This document shows, piece by piece, positions 7,734 to 15,653 of a DNA stretch of 27,047 nucleotides. The DNA lies in IMG/VR virus record IMGVR_UViG_3300025127_000213, positions 1 to 27,047 of that record; one strand, 5' to 3'. Within the stretch, counting starts at the first letter, position 1. Each line of letters starts with the position of its first letter. The position numbers and the translations under genes are program-made. The notes under the pieces are model-generated. The model did not search any database. It was not told the origin of the DNA and was given only the letters and a program-made list of their open reading frames with translations. This stretch comes from a virus.

Positions 7734-8100
7734 TGGTTGCGGCCTAATAGGTCGAGAGCCGTACATCCCTGAGACCAAGCCTGTCGAAGTTGTCACGGTC
7801 ATCAAGCCAGCAGCCGTTTATCATCCTGCATTACCAAACGCTATATCCACGCTGCCTGTCGAATGGAAGGTTCTAACGCCTCAAACGATGCAAGAATATC
7901 TTGATGATCTTGAAGAGGGCAACGCCCCGACAAACGCTTACTATGGCTTATCGACCAAAGGCTATGAAAACCTTTCGGCAAACATGGCCGAAGTTAAAAG
8001 ATATATTCGCCAAGTGCTCACTATTGTACAATACTATAAAAATTTGGACGAGGAACTCGAAGATGAGAGTGACCAGCGAGGAAGGGATATCCCTGATTAA
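7699..8100 (+). CDS. Outer-membrane spanin lipoprotein (Rz1-like)
   Basis: Starts at GTG 7699, inside the 3' end of the i-spanin gene in another frame (35-base overlap), with AAGGGGG upstream. The N-terminus reads MIWKLLPILLLSGC, a type II signal peptide with lipobox LSGC, so Cys14 is expected to be lipidated. The mature 120-residue part is Pro-rich near its start (PYIPETKPVEV) and ends acidic. Overlapping i-/o-spanin genes just before an endolysin are diagnostic of Gram-negative phage lysis cassettes. The protein is longer than lambda Rz1. Its 3' end overlaps the endolysin start by 38 bases. Confidence 0.8.
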   Translation: MIWKLLPILLLSGCGLIGREPYIPETKPVEVVTVIKPAAVYHPALPNAISTLPVEWKVLTPQTMQEYLDDLEEGNAPTNAYYGLSTKGYENLSANMAEVKRYIRQVLTIVQYYKNLDEELEDESDQRGRDIPD

Positions 8101-8509
8101 AAAGTTTGAGGGCTGTGAGCTGAAGGCATATCAATGCTCGGCTGACGTATGGACGATTGGCTATGGGCATACGGCTGGAGTCGCGGAGGGAGACAGTTGT
8201 ACGGCTGAAGATGCGGAAGCAATGCTCACAGAGGATTTGTCAGAATTTGAGGGCTACATTAACGACTTGGTGACGGTTGATTTGTCACAAAATCAGTTCG
8301 ACGCATTGGTCGCATGGGTTTACAACCTCGGCCCCGGTGCTTTGAAAGAATCGACTTTGCTTCGCAAGCTGAATGAAGGCGACTACAAAGACGCGCCATA
8401 TCAGATCAAACGGTGGAATCGCGCAGGCGGTAAGGTGCTAGACGGTTTAGTCAGAAGACGTGAAGCGGAGGCGCTGTTGTTCCAAGGAGAAGCTTGGGAA
8501 AATGTCTGA
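8063..8509 (+). CDS. Endolysin, GH24 lysozyme
   Basis: The 148-aa protein starts at ATG 8063 (GAGGA at 8050-8054). The same frame is open further upstream, but that part is shadowed by the o-spanin. It shows the phage muramidase signature IKKFEGCELKAYQCSADVW then TIGYGHT: catalytic Glu17, threonine in the TIGYGHT motif, and Cys at the place where T4 lysozyme has Asp20. Later motifs (FDALVAWVYNLGPGALKEST, RRREAEALLF) are typical. It cleaves the MurNAc-GlcNAc bond. No signal peptide or SAR anchor is seen, so it should depend on a holin for export. Confidence 0.93.
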   Translation: MRVTSEEGISLIKKFEGCELKAYQCSADVWTIGYGHTAGVAEGDSCTAEDAEAMLTEDLSEFEGYINDLVTVDLSQNQFDALVAWVYNLGPGALKESTLLRKLNEGDYKDAPYQIKRWNRAGGKVLDGLVRRREAEALLFQGEAWENV

Positions 8510-9986
8510 GCTTTCCCTCAAAGATTTTGAGATTCTATCGGAGCAAGATCAAAACGAAGCCTTGGCACTGCTCTCCCGCTATGACCAGATGGAGAAGCAG
8601 GACAAGTGCCAGAACGACTTCATCGAGTTTGTTAAGCATATGTGGCCTGAGTGCATCTTGGGCCGTCATCACAAAATCATTGGCGACAAGTTCAACAAGA
8701 TTGCACAGGGCAAACTCAAGCGCCTGATCGTCTGCCTACCCCCTCGACACTCCAAGTCTGAGTTTGCGAGCACTTACTTTCCTGCTTGGATGATGGGCCG
8801 CAAGGGTGATCTCAAGATCATCCAAACCACGCACACGGCTGAGCTTGCGGTAAGATTCGGCAGGAAGGTGCGAAACATCATAGACTCTGATGATTACTCT
8901 CAGGTTTTTCCAGATCTGCAATTGCAGGCCGACAACAAGTCTGCTGGCCGATGGACAACAAACCAAGAGGGCGAATCGTTTTACGCAGGCGTCGGCGGGG
9001 CGATCACGGGTCGAGGCGCTGACCTTTTGATCATTGACGACCCGCACTCGGAACAAGACGCGATGTCGCCTACCGCGATGGAATCAGCTTACGAGTGGTA
9101 CACATCTGGCCCTCGACAGCGTTTGCAGCCGGGCGGGACAATCATCATCGTAATGACTCGATGGTCACAAAAAGATTTGGTTGCCAAGGTCTTGAAGAAG
9201 CAGGGTGATGACCACGCAGATCAGTGGGAGGTAATCGAGTTCCCCGCAATAATGCCCGAATCTGATACTCCGCTATGGCCTGAATTTTGGAAAAAAGACG
9301 AGTTGTTATCGGTCAAGGCTTCACTACCGCCAAGCAAGTGGAACGCCCAGTGGATGCAAAATCCGACGGCAGAGGCTGGTTCTATCGTAAAGCGAGAGTG
9401 GTGGCGCAAGTGGGAGAAGGACTGGGTGCCGTCATACGAGTACGTCATTCAAAGCTATGACACCGCCTTCAGCAAGAAAGAAACCGCCGACTACTCCGCA
9501 ATCACTACATGGGCGATATTTCAGTCGCCAGATGACAACGTGCAAGCAATCATCTTGCTGGACGCGAAACGGGTTAGATTGGACTTCCCTGAGCTAAAAC
9601 GACTGGCTTATGAAGAGTACAAATACTGGGAGCCAGACTGCATTCTCATCGAGGCCAAAGCCAGCGGTACGCCACTGACTCAAGAGCTTCGGCGCATGGG
9701 CATCCCAGTGACGGCCTATACACCATCGAGAGGTCAAGATAAGATCGCACGAATGAACAGCGTTGCGCCGATTTTTGAGTCGGGCATGGTTTGGGCACCA
9801 GACGAAAGTTTTGCCGAAGAGGTCGTTGAAGAGATGGCAAGCTTCCCGTTTGGCGATAATGACGATTACTGTGACTCAGCAACAATGGCGTTGATGCGTT
9901 TTCGTCAGGGCGGGTTCTTGAGTTTGCAAGACGATTACCCTGAAGAGGTTGAGTTTTTGAGGCGTGACAGACAGGTATATTACTAA
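8502..9986 (+). CDS. terL: Terminase large subunit
   Basis: ATG 8502 is chosen (AAGGAGA at 8484-8490; overlaps the endolysin end by 8 bases). An in-frame ATG at 8460 would add a Cys/Arg-rich stretch unlikely to be protein. The 494-aa product has a Walker A-like PPRHSKSE (about 80-87), Walker B LLIIDDP (175-181), motif VMTRWSQ (217-223), and a C-terminal RNase H-like nuclease with SYDTAFSKK (Asp320), ILIEAK (Glu384) and DDYCDSATMAL near the end. It drives ATP-dependent DNA packaging and cuts the concatemer. No small terminase gene is recognised nearby. Confidence 0.95.
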   Translation: MSELSLKDFEILSEQDQNEALALLSRYDQMEKQDKCQNDFIEFVKHMWPECILGRHHKIIGDKFNKIAQGKLKRLIVCLPPRHSKSEFASTYFPAWMMGRKGDLKIIQTTHTAELAVRFGRKVRNIIDSDDYSQVFPDLQLQADNKSAGRWTTNQEGESFYAGVGGAITGRGADLLIIDDPHSEQDAMSPTAMESAYEWYTSGPRQRLQPGGTIIIVMTRWSQKDLVAKVLKKQGDDHADQWEVIEFPAIMPESDTPLWPEFWKKDELLSVKASLPPSKWNAQWMQNPTAEAGSIVKREWWRKWEKDWVPSYEYVIQSYDTAFSKKETADYSAITTWAIFQSPDDNVQAIILLDAKRVRLDFPELKRLAYEEYKYWEPDCILIEAKASGTPLTQELRRMGIPVTAYTPSRGQDKIARMNSVAPIFESGMVWAPDESFAEEVVEEMASFPFGDNDDYCDSATMALMRFRQGGFLSLQDDYPEEVEFLRRDRQVYY

Positions 9987-12490
9987 TGGCTATTGAGAAA
10001 AAAGGCTTGGGCACTGAAAGCGATCCCGACGTGATGCCTATGGGTAGCGCGATGGAGATCGAGCCTGAGATGACTCGCAATGACGAGATTCGTAACGCAG
10101 CCGAGATACTGGTTCGTGAAGAAGAAATTCTGGTTGATGATGAGATCGATGCCGTTGAGGAGCAAATAGACACAGATTTTAATGCAAACCTAGTCGATTT
10201 TATTTCTGACAGCGATCTGTCAAAGCTGGCTAGTGACGTTATCAGCTCCATCAAGTCCGACAAGGAAAGCAGATCCGAATGGGAAAAGACCTACACTGAC
10301 GGGCTGAAGTATCTTGGCATGAAGTTCGATGATTCCCGCAGCCAGCCGTTTGAAGGGTCTTCTGGCGTGATTCACCCAATACTGGCCGAATCTGTCACGC
10401 AGTTTCAGGCTCAGGCTTACAAAGAATTATTGCCAGCCAAAGGGCCAGTTAAGACCGAAGTTGTGGGTGTACGCAACCCAGAGGTCGAGATGCAAGCTGG
10501 TCGCGTTCAAGACTTCATGAATTATTACATTATGAACATTATGGAAGAGTACGATCCAGAGTTGGATATGTTGCTCTTCTACCTGCCGCTTGCAGGGTCT
10601 GCGTTCAAGAAAGTGTATTTTGACACTGGCACAAGCCGCGCAATGAGCAAGTTCATCGAGCCTCAAGACCTCGTGGTTCCTTACGAAGCGCCTGATTTGT
10701 TCTCGGCTGAGCGAGTTACTCATGTCTTAAACATGAGCCGCAACGAGATCAAAAAGCAGCAGCTCAGTGGTTTTTATGCTGATGTCGAGCTGAAAGGCGG
10801 CTCAATGACCGTGAATCGAAGCGACATTGAAGAGCAGATTGACGAGATCGAGGGCATGGAGCCTTCTTATCAAGAAGACCGAGACCACGTTGTATTTGAG
10901 ACGCACACCATCCTCGACATACCCGGTTTTGAAGACGTAGGGGAGGATGGAGAGCCTACGGGCCTCAAGCTGCCTTATATCGTTACAATTGACGAGCAAA
11001 GCCAAAAGGTTTTGTCGATTCGACGCAATTATGTCGAGAATGACCCTCGCAAAGCTAAGATTAACTTCTTCGTACAATACAAGTTCTTGCCGGGCCTTGG
11101 CTTTTACGGTCTGGGCTTGAGCCACATGATTGGCGGCATTTCCAAGTCGGCCACGTCTATTCTGCGCCAGCTTATCGATGCGGGTACGCTGGCTAACCTA
11201 CCAGCAGGCTTCAAGGCTCGCGGGATGCGTATTCGTGACGAGGACAGCCCATTACAGCCGGGCGAGTTCCGCGACATCGACACCACAGGTGCGTCATTGC
11301 GAGAAAACCTGATACCGCTGCCGATCAAAGAACCCAGCAACGTGCTCATGCAGCTCTTAGGGCTGCTTGTAGAGTCCGGTAAGCGATTTGCGTCGATAGC
11401 TGACATGAATGTCGGGGACATGAACCAAGCCATGCCAGTGGGCACCACAGTGGCCCTGCTGGAGCGTGGCACCAAGGTAATGAGTGCGATACACAAGCGC
11501 CTGCACTACAGCCAGAAGCTTGAGTTTCAGCTTCTTGCCAAAGTGTTTGCCGAGTATCTCCCGCCCAGTTACCCGTATGTTTCACGAAATGGCCCACAAG
11601 AAATCATGGGTCAAGACTTTGATGGCCGCGTTGATGTAATCCCTGTGTCAGATCCCAACATCTTCAGCCAGTCACAGCGCATCACAATGGCTCAAGAGCT
11701 ACTGACGATGGTGCAGTCTAACCCTGAAATTCACGGGCCAAACGGCATGTACGAGGCTTACAGGCGTATGTACTCAGCACTGGGCGTGGATGATGTGGAT
11801 AGCCTCATTCAGCCTCCACCCCCGCCGCCTCAGCCTATGCCCGTAGATGCGGGTATTGAAAACAGTGGTTTCTTGATGGGTCAGCCTGCACAAGCGTTTG
11901 AGGGCCAGAACCATCAGGCGCACATCGACGCTCACAGATCTTTGTTTTTAACAGACGTTGTGAAGCAGAATCCGCCGCTCCAAGGTATGATTATTGGTCA
12001 CATGATGCAGCATTTGCAGTTTATGGCTGGCCAGATGGTTCAAGATCAGATACCACCAGAGCTGAACCAGCAGATGCAAGATTTGCAAGCCGCCCAACAG
12101 TCTGGACAGGTGCCACCCGATCAGCTCCAACAGATGCAAAGCCAAGTTCAAATGCAGATGGAGCAGATATCGTCGCCAGTGCTGGCTCAATTGACGCAAG
12201 AGCTGCTTGAGTCGATTGGACAGGGCGACGAGACCGACCCACTGGTTCAGATACGACAGCAAGAGCTGATGCTGAAAGAAAAGACTATTGATTCTGAGAA
12301 CCAACGGTTTGAAGCTAAGCAGCAACAACGTGCTGAAGAAAAACTTTTAGAGACCGAGATTGCCAAGCAGCGCCTTGGCGTTCAAAAAGAAGTTGCAGAC
12401 GATAAACTTGATGTAGCAATTCGTCGCCTTGAGCAACAAGCGGAGCTGAAGCTCCTTGACATGCAAAACAAGAACATGGGAGGCCGATAG
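9986..12490 (+). CDS. Portal protein, long P22-like type
   Basis: An 834-aa protein directly after the terminase (TAATG overlap). The core (about 80-560) has portal-type sequence: SRSEWEKTYTDGLKYLGMK, VIHPILAESVTQFQAQAY and PLAGSAFKKVYFD. A proline run near 610-620 (PPPPPPQPMP) precedes a Gln-rich, mostly helical C-terminal region of more than 150 residues. That resembles the helical barrel of the P22 portal and fits a short-tailed phage. Twelve copies form the DNA entry channel at one capsid vertex and bind terminase, then the tail adaptors. Confidence 0.9.
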   Translation: MAIEKKGLGTESDPDVMPMGSAMEIEPEMTRNDEIRNAAEILVREEEILVDDEIDAVEEQIDTDFNANLVDFISDSDLSKLASDVISSIKSDKESRSEWEKTYTDGLKYLGMKFDDSRSQPFEGSSGVIHPILAESVTQFQAQAYKELLPAKGPVKTEVVGVRNPEVEMQAGRVQDFMNYYIMNIMEEYDPELDMLLFYLPLAGSAFKKVYFDTGTSRAMSKFIEPQDLVVPYEAPDLFSAERVTHVLNMSRNEIKKQQLSGFYADVELKGGSMTVNRSDIEEQIDEIEGMEPSYQEDRDHVVFETHTILDIPGFEDVGEDGEPTGLKLPYIVTIDEQSQKVLSIRRNYVENDPRKAKINFFVQYKFLPGLGFYGLGLSHMIGGISKSATSILRQLIDAGTLANLPAGFKARGMRIRDEDSPLQPGEFRDIDTTGASLRENLIPLPIKEPSNVLMQLLGLLVESGKRFASIADMNVGDMNQAMPVGTTVALLERGTKVMSAIHKRLHYSQKLEFQLLAKVFAEYLPPSYPYVSRNGPQEIMGQDFDGRVDVIPVSDPNIFSQSQRITMAQELLTMVQSNPEIHGPNGMYEAYRRMYSALGVDDVDSLIQPPPPPPQPMPVDAGIENSGFLMGQPAQAFEGQNHQAHIDAHRSLFLTDVVKQNPPLQGMIIGHMMQHLQFMAGQMVQDQIPPELNQQMQDLQAAQQSGQVPPDQLQQMQSQVQMQMEQISSPVLAQLTQELLESIGQGDETDPLVQIRQQELMLKEKTIDSENQRFEAKQQQRAEEKLLETEIAKQRLGVQKEVADDKLDVAIRRLEQQAELKLLDMQNKNMGGR

Positions 12491-12837
12491 TGGCTAAAAT
12501 TATTTCATCAAATAGCATTGACCGAGAGCGAATTGTTGCCCTGAAAGAGCGCAAGAAGTTAGCTCGACAAGTTGAAGCTGCCTTGGAATCTAAGAAACAA
12601 GCAGACCTTCAAGAAAAAAAGAGACTCAGCGACCATCGAATTGCAACGAAGATGGCTAGAATCAACGGCACAGCAGCTCCAGCGCCCTTGCAGGCAAAAG
12701 CGCCTGTTGCAGAGCCAGAAGTCGTTGCTGAGCCTGTGACAGAGGGCGCTGTGGATCAAGAGGCGGAAGCGGTAATTGAAAAGCCAGCGCCAAAGCAGCC
12801 AGCTAAAAGAACCTACAAGAAAAGGACGAAGAAATGA
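12490..12837 (+). CDS. Basic Ala/Pro/Lys-rich protein, 115 aa
   Basis: Starts at GTG 12490, overlapping the portal stop (TAGTG). The first half is a charged helix (KKLARQVEAALESKKQADLQ). The second half is low-complexity Ala/Pro/Glu/Val and ends in a strongly basic tail (KPAKRTYKKRTKK) like those of histone H1-type proteins. It could bind DNA or RNA, or act as a disordered assembly factor. No family is recognised. The stop overlaps the next start as ATGA. Confidence 0.6.
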   Translation: MAKIISSNSIDRERIVALKERKKLARQVEAALESKKQADLQEKKRLSDHRIATKMARINGTAAPAPLQAKAPVAEPEVVAEPVTEGAVDQEAEAVIEKPAPKQPAKRTYKKRTKK

Positions 12838-13010
12838 CAATCAAAGATATGAGCCGAGTTGAAAAGGTTGAGTCGCCAACTAAAAGCATCAAAACAACCC
12901 CAACAGCACCTGAGCTGGTTCGTCGCACGATGGGTGGTGAGATTAAGGTAATCAAAGCCCGTGGCGCTGGTGCAGCAACCCGTGGCTTTGACTTTCATGA
13001 GAAAGTTTAG
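12834..13010 (+). CDS. Small hypothetical protein, 58 aa
   Basis: ATG 12834 overlaps the previous stop (ATGA), and the TAG at 13008-13010 shares its last base with the next GTG. AAGGACGAAG upstream serves as ribosome site. The product is basic, with a conserved-looking centre and end (TAPELVRRTMGGEIKVIKA, GAATRGFDFHEKV). Function is unknown. It lies in the portal-to-scaffold segment, so a minor head role is possible. Confidence 0.6.
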   Translation: MTIKDMSRVEKVESPTKSIKTTPTAPELVRRTMGGEIKVIKARGAGAATRGFDFHEKV

Positions 13011-13192
13011 TGGATGATATTGACCTTGGTTCGCGCCTGAAGAGAGTCATGGCTGAGCGGAGAGAGCTTATCCGCGAGGTCATGATGGACGGTATGCTCA
13101 AAGATATAGAACATTATAAAAGTTTGCAGGGCGAGCTAACTGTTATAAACTTGGTCGAGGAAACCATCAAAGAATTCTATAAGGAAATCTAA
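13010..13192 (+). CDS. Small helical protein, 60 aa, GTG start
   Basis: GTG 13010 overlaps the previous TAG. The product (MDDIDLGSRLKRVMAERREL...) is nearly all helical, with two amphipathic stretches separated around residues 38-42, and carries no cysteine. It resembles small phage head-morphogenesis helpers only in size and position. The family is not recognised. Confidence 0.6.
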   Translation: MDDIDLGSRLKRVMAERRELIREVMMDGMLKDIEHYKSLQGELTVINLVEETIKEFYKEI

Positions 13193-13193
13193 A

Positions 13194-13613
13194 TTGACAA
13201 CCCCGACCACTGAGTCCGCCTACGTCCCGAATGACGAGCGCGTTCTCGACCCCACCCTGCTCGACAAATCCGCCTTAGAACGCATGCCAGACCCTACGGG
13301 TTGGCGAATGCTGGTTCTGCCCTACAAGGGCAAAGCTCAGTCTGATGGCGGCATCCACCTCCTGAAAGAAACTGTAGACCGTGAGGCGCTTGCTACGGTT
13401 GTAGCCTATGTTGTAAAAATGGGGCCACTTTGCTACGGCGACACGGAAAAGTTTGGTGACAAACCGTGGTGCGAAGAAAAGCAGTGGGTTCTGATTGGCC
13501 GCTACTCAGGCGCTCGATTCAAGCTCGAAGACGGTGGCGAGGTCAGAATCATCAATGATGACGAGGTGATTGGCACCATTCTTAACCCAGATGACATAGT
13601 GAGTTTCACATGA
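13194..13613 (+). CDS. GroES-like co-chaperonin
   Basis: Starts at TTG 13194 with AAGGAAAT upstream. The 139-aa product fits the Cpn10/GroES fold: PTGWRMLVLPYKGKAQSDGG corresponds to the first strand leading into the mobile loop, with GGIHLLKET in the loop position. A glycine-ended strand pair follows (VVAYVVKMGPLCYGD), then the late beta segment FKLEDGGEVRIINDDEVIG. An N-terminal extension of about 33 residues is not in bacterial GroES. Phage co-chaperonins such as T4 gp31 replace GroES so that host GroEL can fold the capsid protein. The location beside scaffold and capsid genes agrees. A stand-alone beta-barrel head protein is the alternative. Confidence 0.75.
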   Translation: MTTPTTESAYVPNDERVLDPTLLDKSALERMPDPTGWRMLVLPYKGKAQSDGGIHLLKETVDREALATVVAYVVKMGPLCYGDTEKFGDKPWCEEKQWVLIGRYSGARFKLEDGGEVRIINDDEVIGTILNPDDIVSFT

Positions 13614-14566
13614 TTGAGAATCAAAACGCTGAGCAGATCGAAGAAGAGCAGGTTTCTATTGAGGTCACAGAAGATCCAGTAGAAGAGTCTGGAGCTGCGA
13701 ATGACGGCGATGAGCTTGAGAACTACACCAAATCGGTTTCCAAGCGCATTAACAAGCTTAATGCTAAGCATCGAGAGGCAGAGCAACGAGCGCAGCAGCT
13801 TGAGCAGATTGCTCTGCAAAAAGAAGCAGAGCTTCAGCAATATCGACAGTATTCTGCTCAGCAGTCAAACCAAGTTTTGGCTAAAGAAGAAGAGGCTTTG
13901 GTCTCGAAAGAATCTCAGATCGATGACGTGTATCGCAAGGCTGTCGAAAGCGGCGATGCAGACCTCATAACTAAAGCGGCAAAGCTTCAAAGCGACATAT
14001 CAATTCAGAAAGAAAAGCTGCGAGTAGCCAAGGCTAGGCAGCAGACCGCAGCTCAAGAGCAAGAGTATATCTCGCAGGGCAATGAACAACTTGTTCAGCA
14101 AGAGCAGTATCAAGAGGTTGAGCAAGAGGTTACCCCGACTGAAGACGCTTTGGAGTGGCATGCGAGAAACCCTTGGTATGCCAACAAAGATGACGAGGAG
14201 GACATGAAGGCCACTCAGTACGCCTATTATGTTCACTATAATCTGGCCAACGAGGGCTACGACGTAGGCTCAGACGAGTATTACGAAGAATTGGACAGCC
14301 GTGTAGGTACGGTTTATCCTCATACCAAATCCGCTGATGGTGGATCTAAGACCGTTCAAAGTGGAAGCAGACCCGCTGTGCAAAGAGTCGCTTCCGCCCC
14401 CCAAGGGGGTCGGTCAAAAACACAAGGCAAAAAGAACGGCGTAAGCTTTTCTAAGTCAGAACTAGAGCGACTTCGAGGTCTCAAGCCGCACAATATGTCT
14501 GAAGAGGCATGGTTGCAGCGAGTGGCTAAAGAGAAGCAAAAAATTGCAGCAAGAGAGGCAAGCTAA
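13610..14566 (+). CDS. Scaffolding protein candidate
   Basis: A 318-aa protein between portal and capsid genes, the usual scaffold place. The first 40 residues are acidic. Residues about 40-175 are a Gln/Glu/Lys/Ala-rich coiled coil (KLNAKHREAEQRAQQLEQIA and onward). A globular Tyr-rich segment follows (WHARNPWYANKDDEEDM), and the C-terminus is basic (KKNGVSFSKSELERLRGL), the kind of capsid-binding helical tail known from P22-type scaffolds. It probably directs coat assembly and is then lost from the head. The start overlaps the previous stop as ATGA. Confidence 0.75.
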   Translation: MIENQNAEQIEEEQVSIEVTEDPVEESGAANDGDELENYTKSVSKRINKLNAKHREAEQRAQQLEQIALQKEAELQQYRQYSAQQSNQVLAKEEEALVSKESQIDDVYRKAVESGDADLITKAAKLQSDISIQKEKLRVAKARQQTAAQEQEYISQGNEQLVQQEQYQEVEQEVTPTEDALEWHARNPWYANKDDEEDMKATQYAYYVHYNLANEGYDVGSDEYYEELDSRVGTVYPHTKSADGGSKTVQSGSRPAVQRVASAPQGGRSKTQGKKNGVSFSKSELERLRGLKPHNMSEEAWLQRVAKEKQKIAAREAS

Positions 14567-14567
14567 A

Positions 14568-15041
14568 ATGGCAGAAGCAAAAGCAAGCGCACGTTCATCC
14601 CGTGATTCGCAGTCACACGATAATCAGACTCGCAGAAAACCGTGGCGTCCAGTGCGTTCATTAGAAACTCCACCACCACCCGCAGGTTATACCTATCGGT
14701 GGATCAGGGAGTCCATGTTGGGACAAGAAGACCGAGCTAATGTCTCGCGTCGGCTTCGAGAGGGATGGGATCTCGTAAGAGGCACCGATCTTCCTGAAGA
14801 ATGGCGTTCTTTACCGACAATGGATAATGGCCGACACGAAGGCGTGGTTTACAACGAAGGGTTGCTATTAGCGAAGATCCCTAACGAAACGGTTGAAGAG
14901 CGAAGAGCCTATTACAAGGCGAAGAGCCAACAAGCCACTGATGCGTTGGACAACACTATGTTCAATGAAACCCGTGGCGATAGCCGTTATGTTAAATACG
15001 ATCCTCAGCGCGATAGCAACGTCACATTTGGACGACGATAG
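14568..15041 (+). CDS. Hypothetical head-module protein, 157 aa
   Basis: I use ATG 14568, just after the scaffold stop and preceded by GAGAGG, rather than the in-frame 14544. The N-terminus is disordered and basic (residues 1-30). Then come PPPPAGYTYRWIRESMLGQED and an alpha-rich core (RANVSRRLREGWDLVRG, VEERRAYYKAKSQQATDALD), ending in DSNVTFGRR. I remember similar proteins from marine phage capsid regions without function. A minor head or capsid-vertex role is inferred from place. Confidence 0.65.
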   Translation: MAEAKASARSSRDSQSHDNQTRRKPWRPVRSLETPPPPAGYTYRWIRESMLGQEDRANVSRRLREGWDLVRGTDLPEEWRSLPTMDNGRHEGVVYNEGLLLAKIPNETVEERRAYYKAKSQQATDALDNTMFNETRGDSRYVKYDPQRDSNVTFGRR

Positions 15042-15053
15042 AGGTAATTACAA

Positions 15054-15638
15054 ATGGCGAATAAAGACGCTGCATTTGGAATGAAGCCGGTCAGAATGAT
15101 CGGTGGCGCACCTTACTCGGGTGGCTCAAGTCGATATCGTATTGCTGCGAACTATGGAACCTCCATTTTTCAAGGCGATATGGTCGCTCAAGTCACTGGT
15201 GGTACGGTGGAAGTTCACGCTGACGGAGGCACTGTGCCTGTAGTTGGTGTTTTCAACGGTTGCCAGTACACCGACCCCACCACTGGTGAGCAGGTATTTA
15301 GCAACTTTTACCCCGCAAGCACTAACGCTTCAGACATCATTGCTTTCATCATCGATGATCCGAATGTCGTTTATGAAGTGCAGGCTGATGACACGTTCCC
15401 AGTTACCGATCTATTCGGCAACTTCGATATTGTCTACACCAGCAGCGGCAGCACTCAAACAGGCATCTCTGGTGCCGAGTTGGACGTAACCACTGGTGCG
15501 ACCAACACGAACCTGCCAATCAAAGCGATTGACATCTCGCAAGATCCGAATAACTCGGACACAGGGGCTGCAAACACCAACGTGCTTGTGGTTATTCAAA
15601 ACTCAGTATTCGGCGTCAAGGGCGCTGGCTTAGCTTAA
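15054..15638 (+). CDS. Head decoration-like protein
   Basis: A 194-aa, cysteine-poor, beta-rich protein (ANKDAAFGMKPVRMIGGAPY, VTGGTVEVHADGGTVPVVGV) with many Gly, Thr, Val and Asp residues and no charged helix. It has GAGGTAATTACAA before its ATG and lies 15 bases before the major capsid gene. Decoration or stabilisation proteins of tailed phages usually sit at this place and have this composition. It would bind the outside of the expanded capsid. No specific family motif was identified. Confidence 0.7.
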   Translation: MANKDAAFGMKPVRMIGGAPYSGGSSRYRIAANYGTSIFQGDMVAQVTGGTVEVHADGGTVPVVGVFNGCQYTDPTTGEQVFSNFYPASTNASDIIAFIIDDPNVVYEVQADDTFPVTDLFGNFDIVYTSSGSTQTGISGAELDVTTGATNTNLPIKAIDISQDPNNSDTGAANTNVLVVIQNSVFGVKGAGLA

Positions 15639-15653
15639 ATAGGAGGCTAGACA

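Noticed and set aside
7901-8062. Upstream extension of the endolysin frame
   Set aside because: It overlaps the o-spanin in another frame and lacks the lysozyme fold; ATG 8063 has GAGGA and starts the usual family N-terminus.
8460-8501. Longer N-terminus of the large terminase
   Set aside because: It would begin with a Cys/Arg-rich stretch inside the endolysin; ATG 8502 fits family start and coupling.
9646-10263. 205-aa minus-strand frame spanning the terminase/portal junction
   Set aside because: Ser/Ile-rich low-complexity product, no ribosome site, opposite to two certain genes.
14397-14409. C-run/G-run palindrome as a terminator
   Set aside because: The loop would be two bases, there is no T tract, and it lies within the scaffold coding region.
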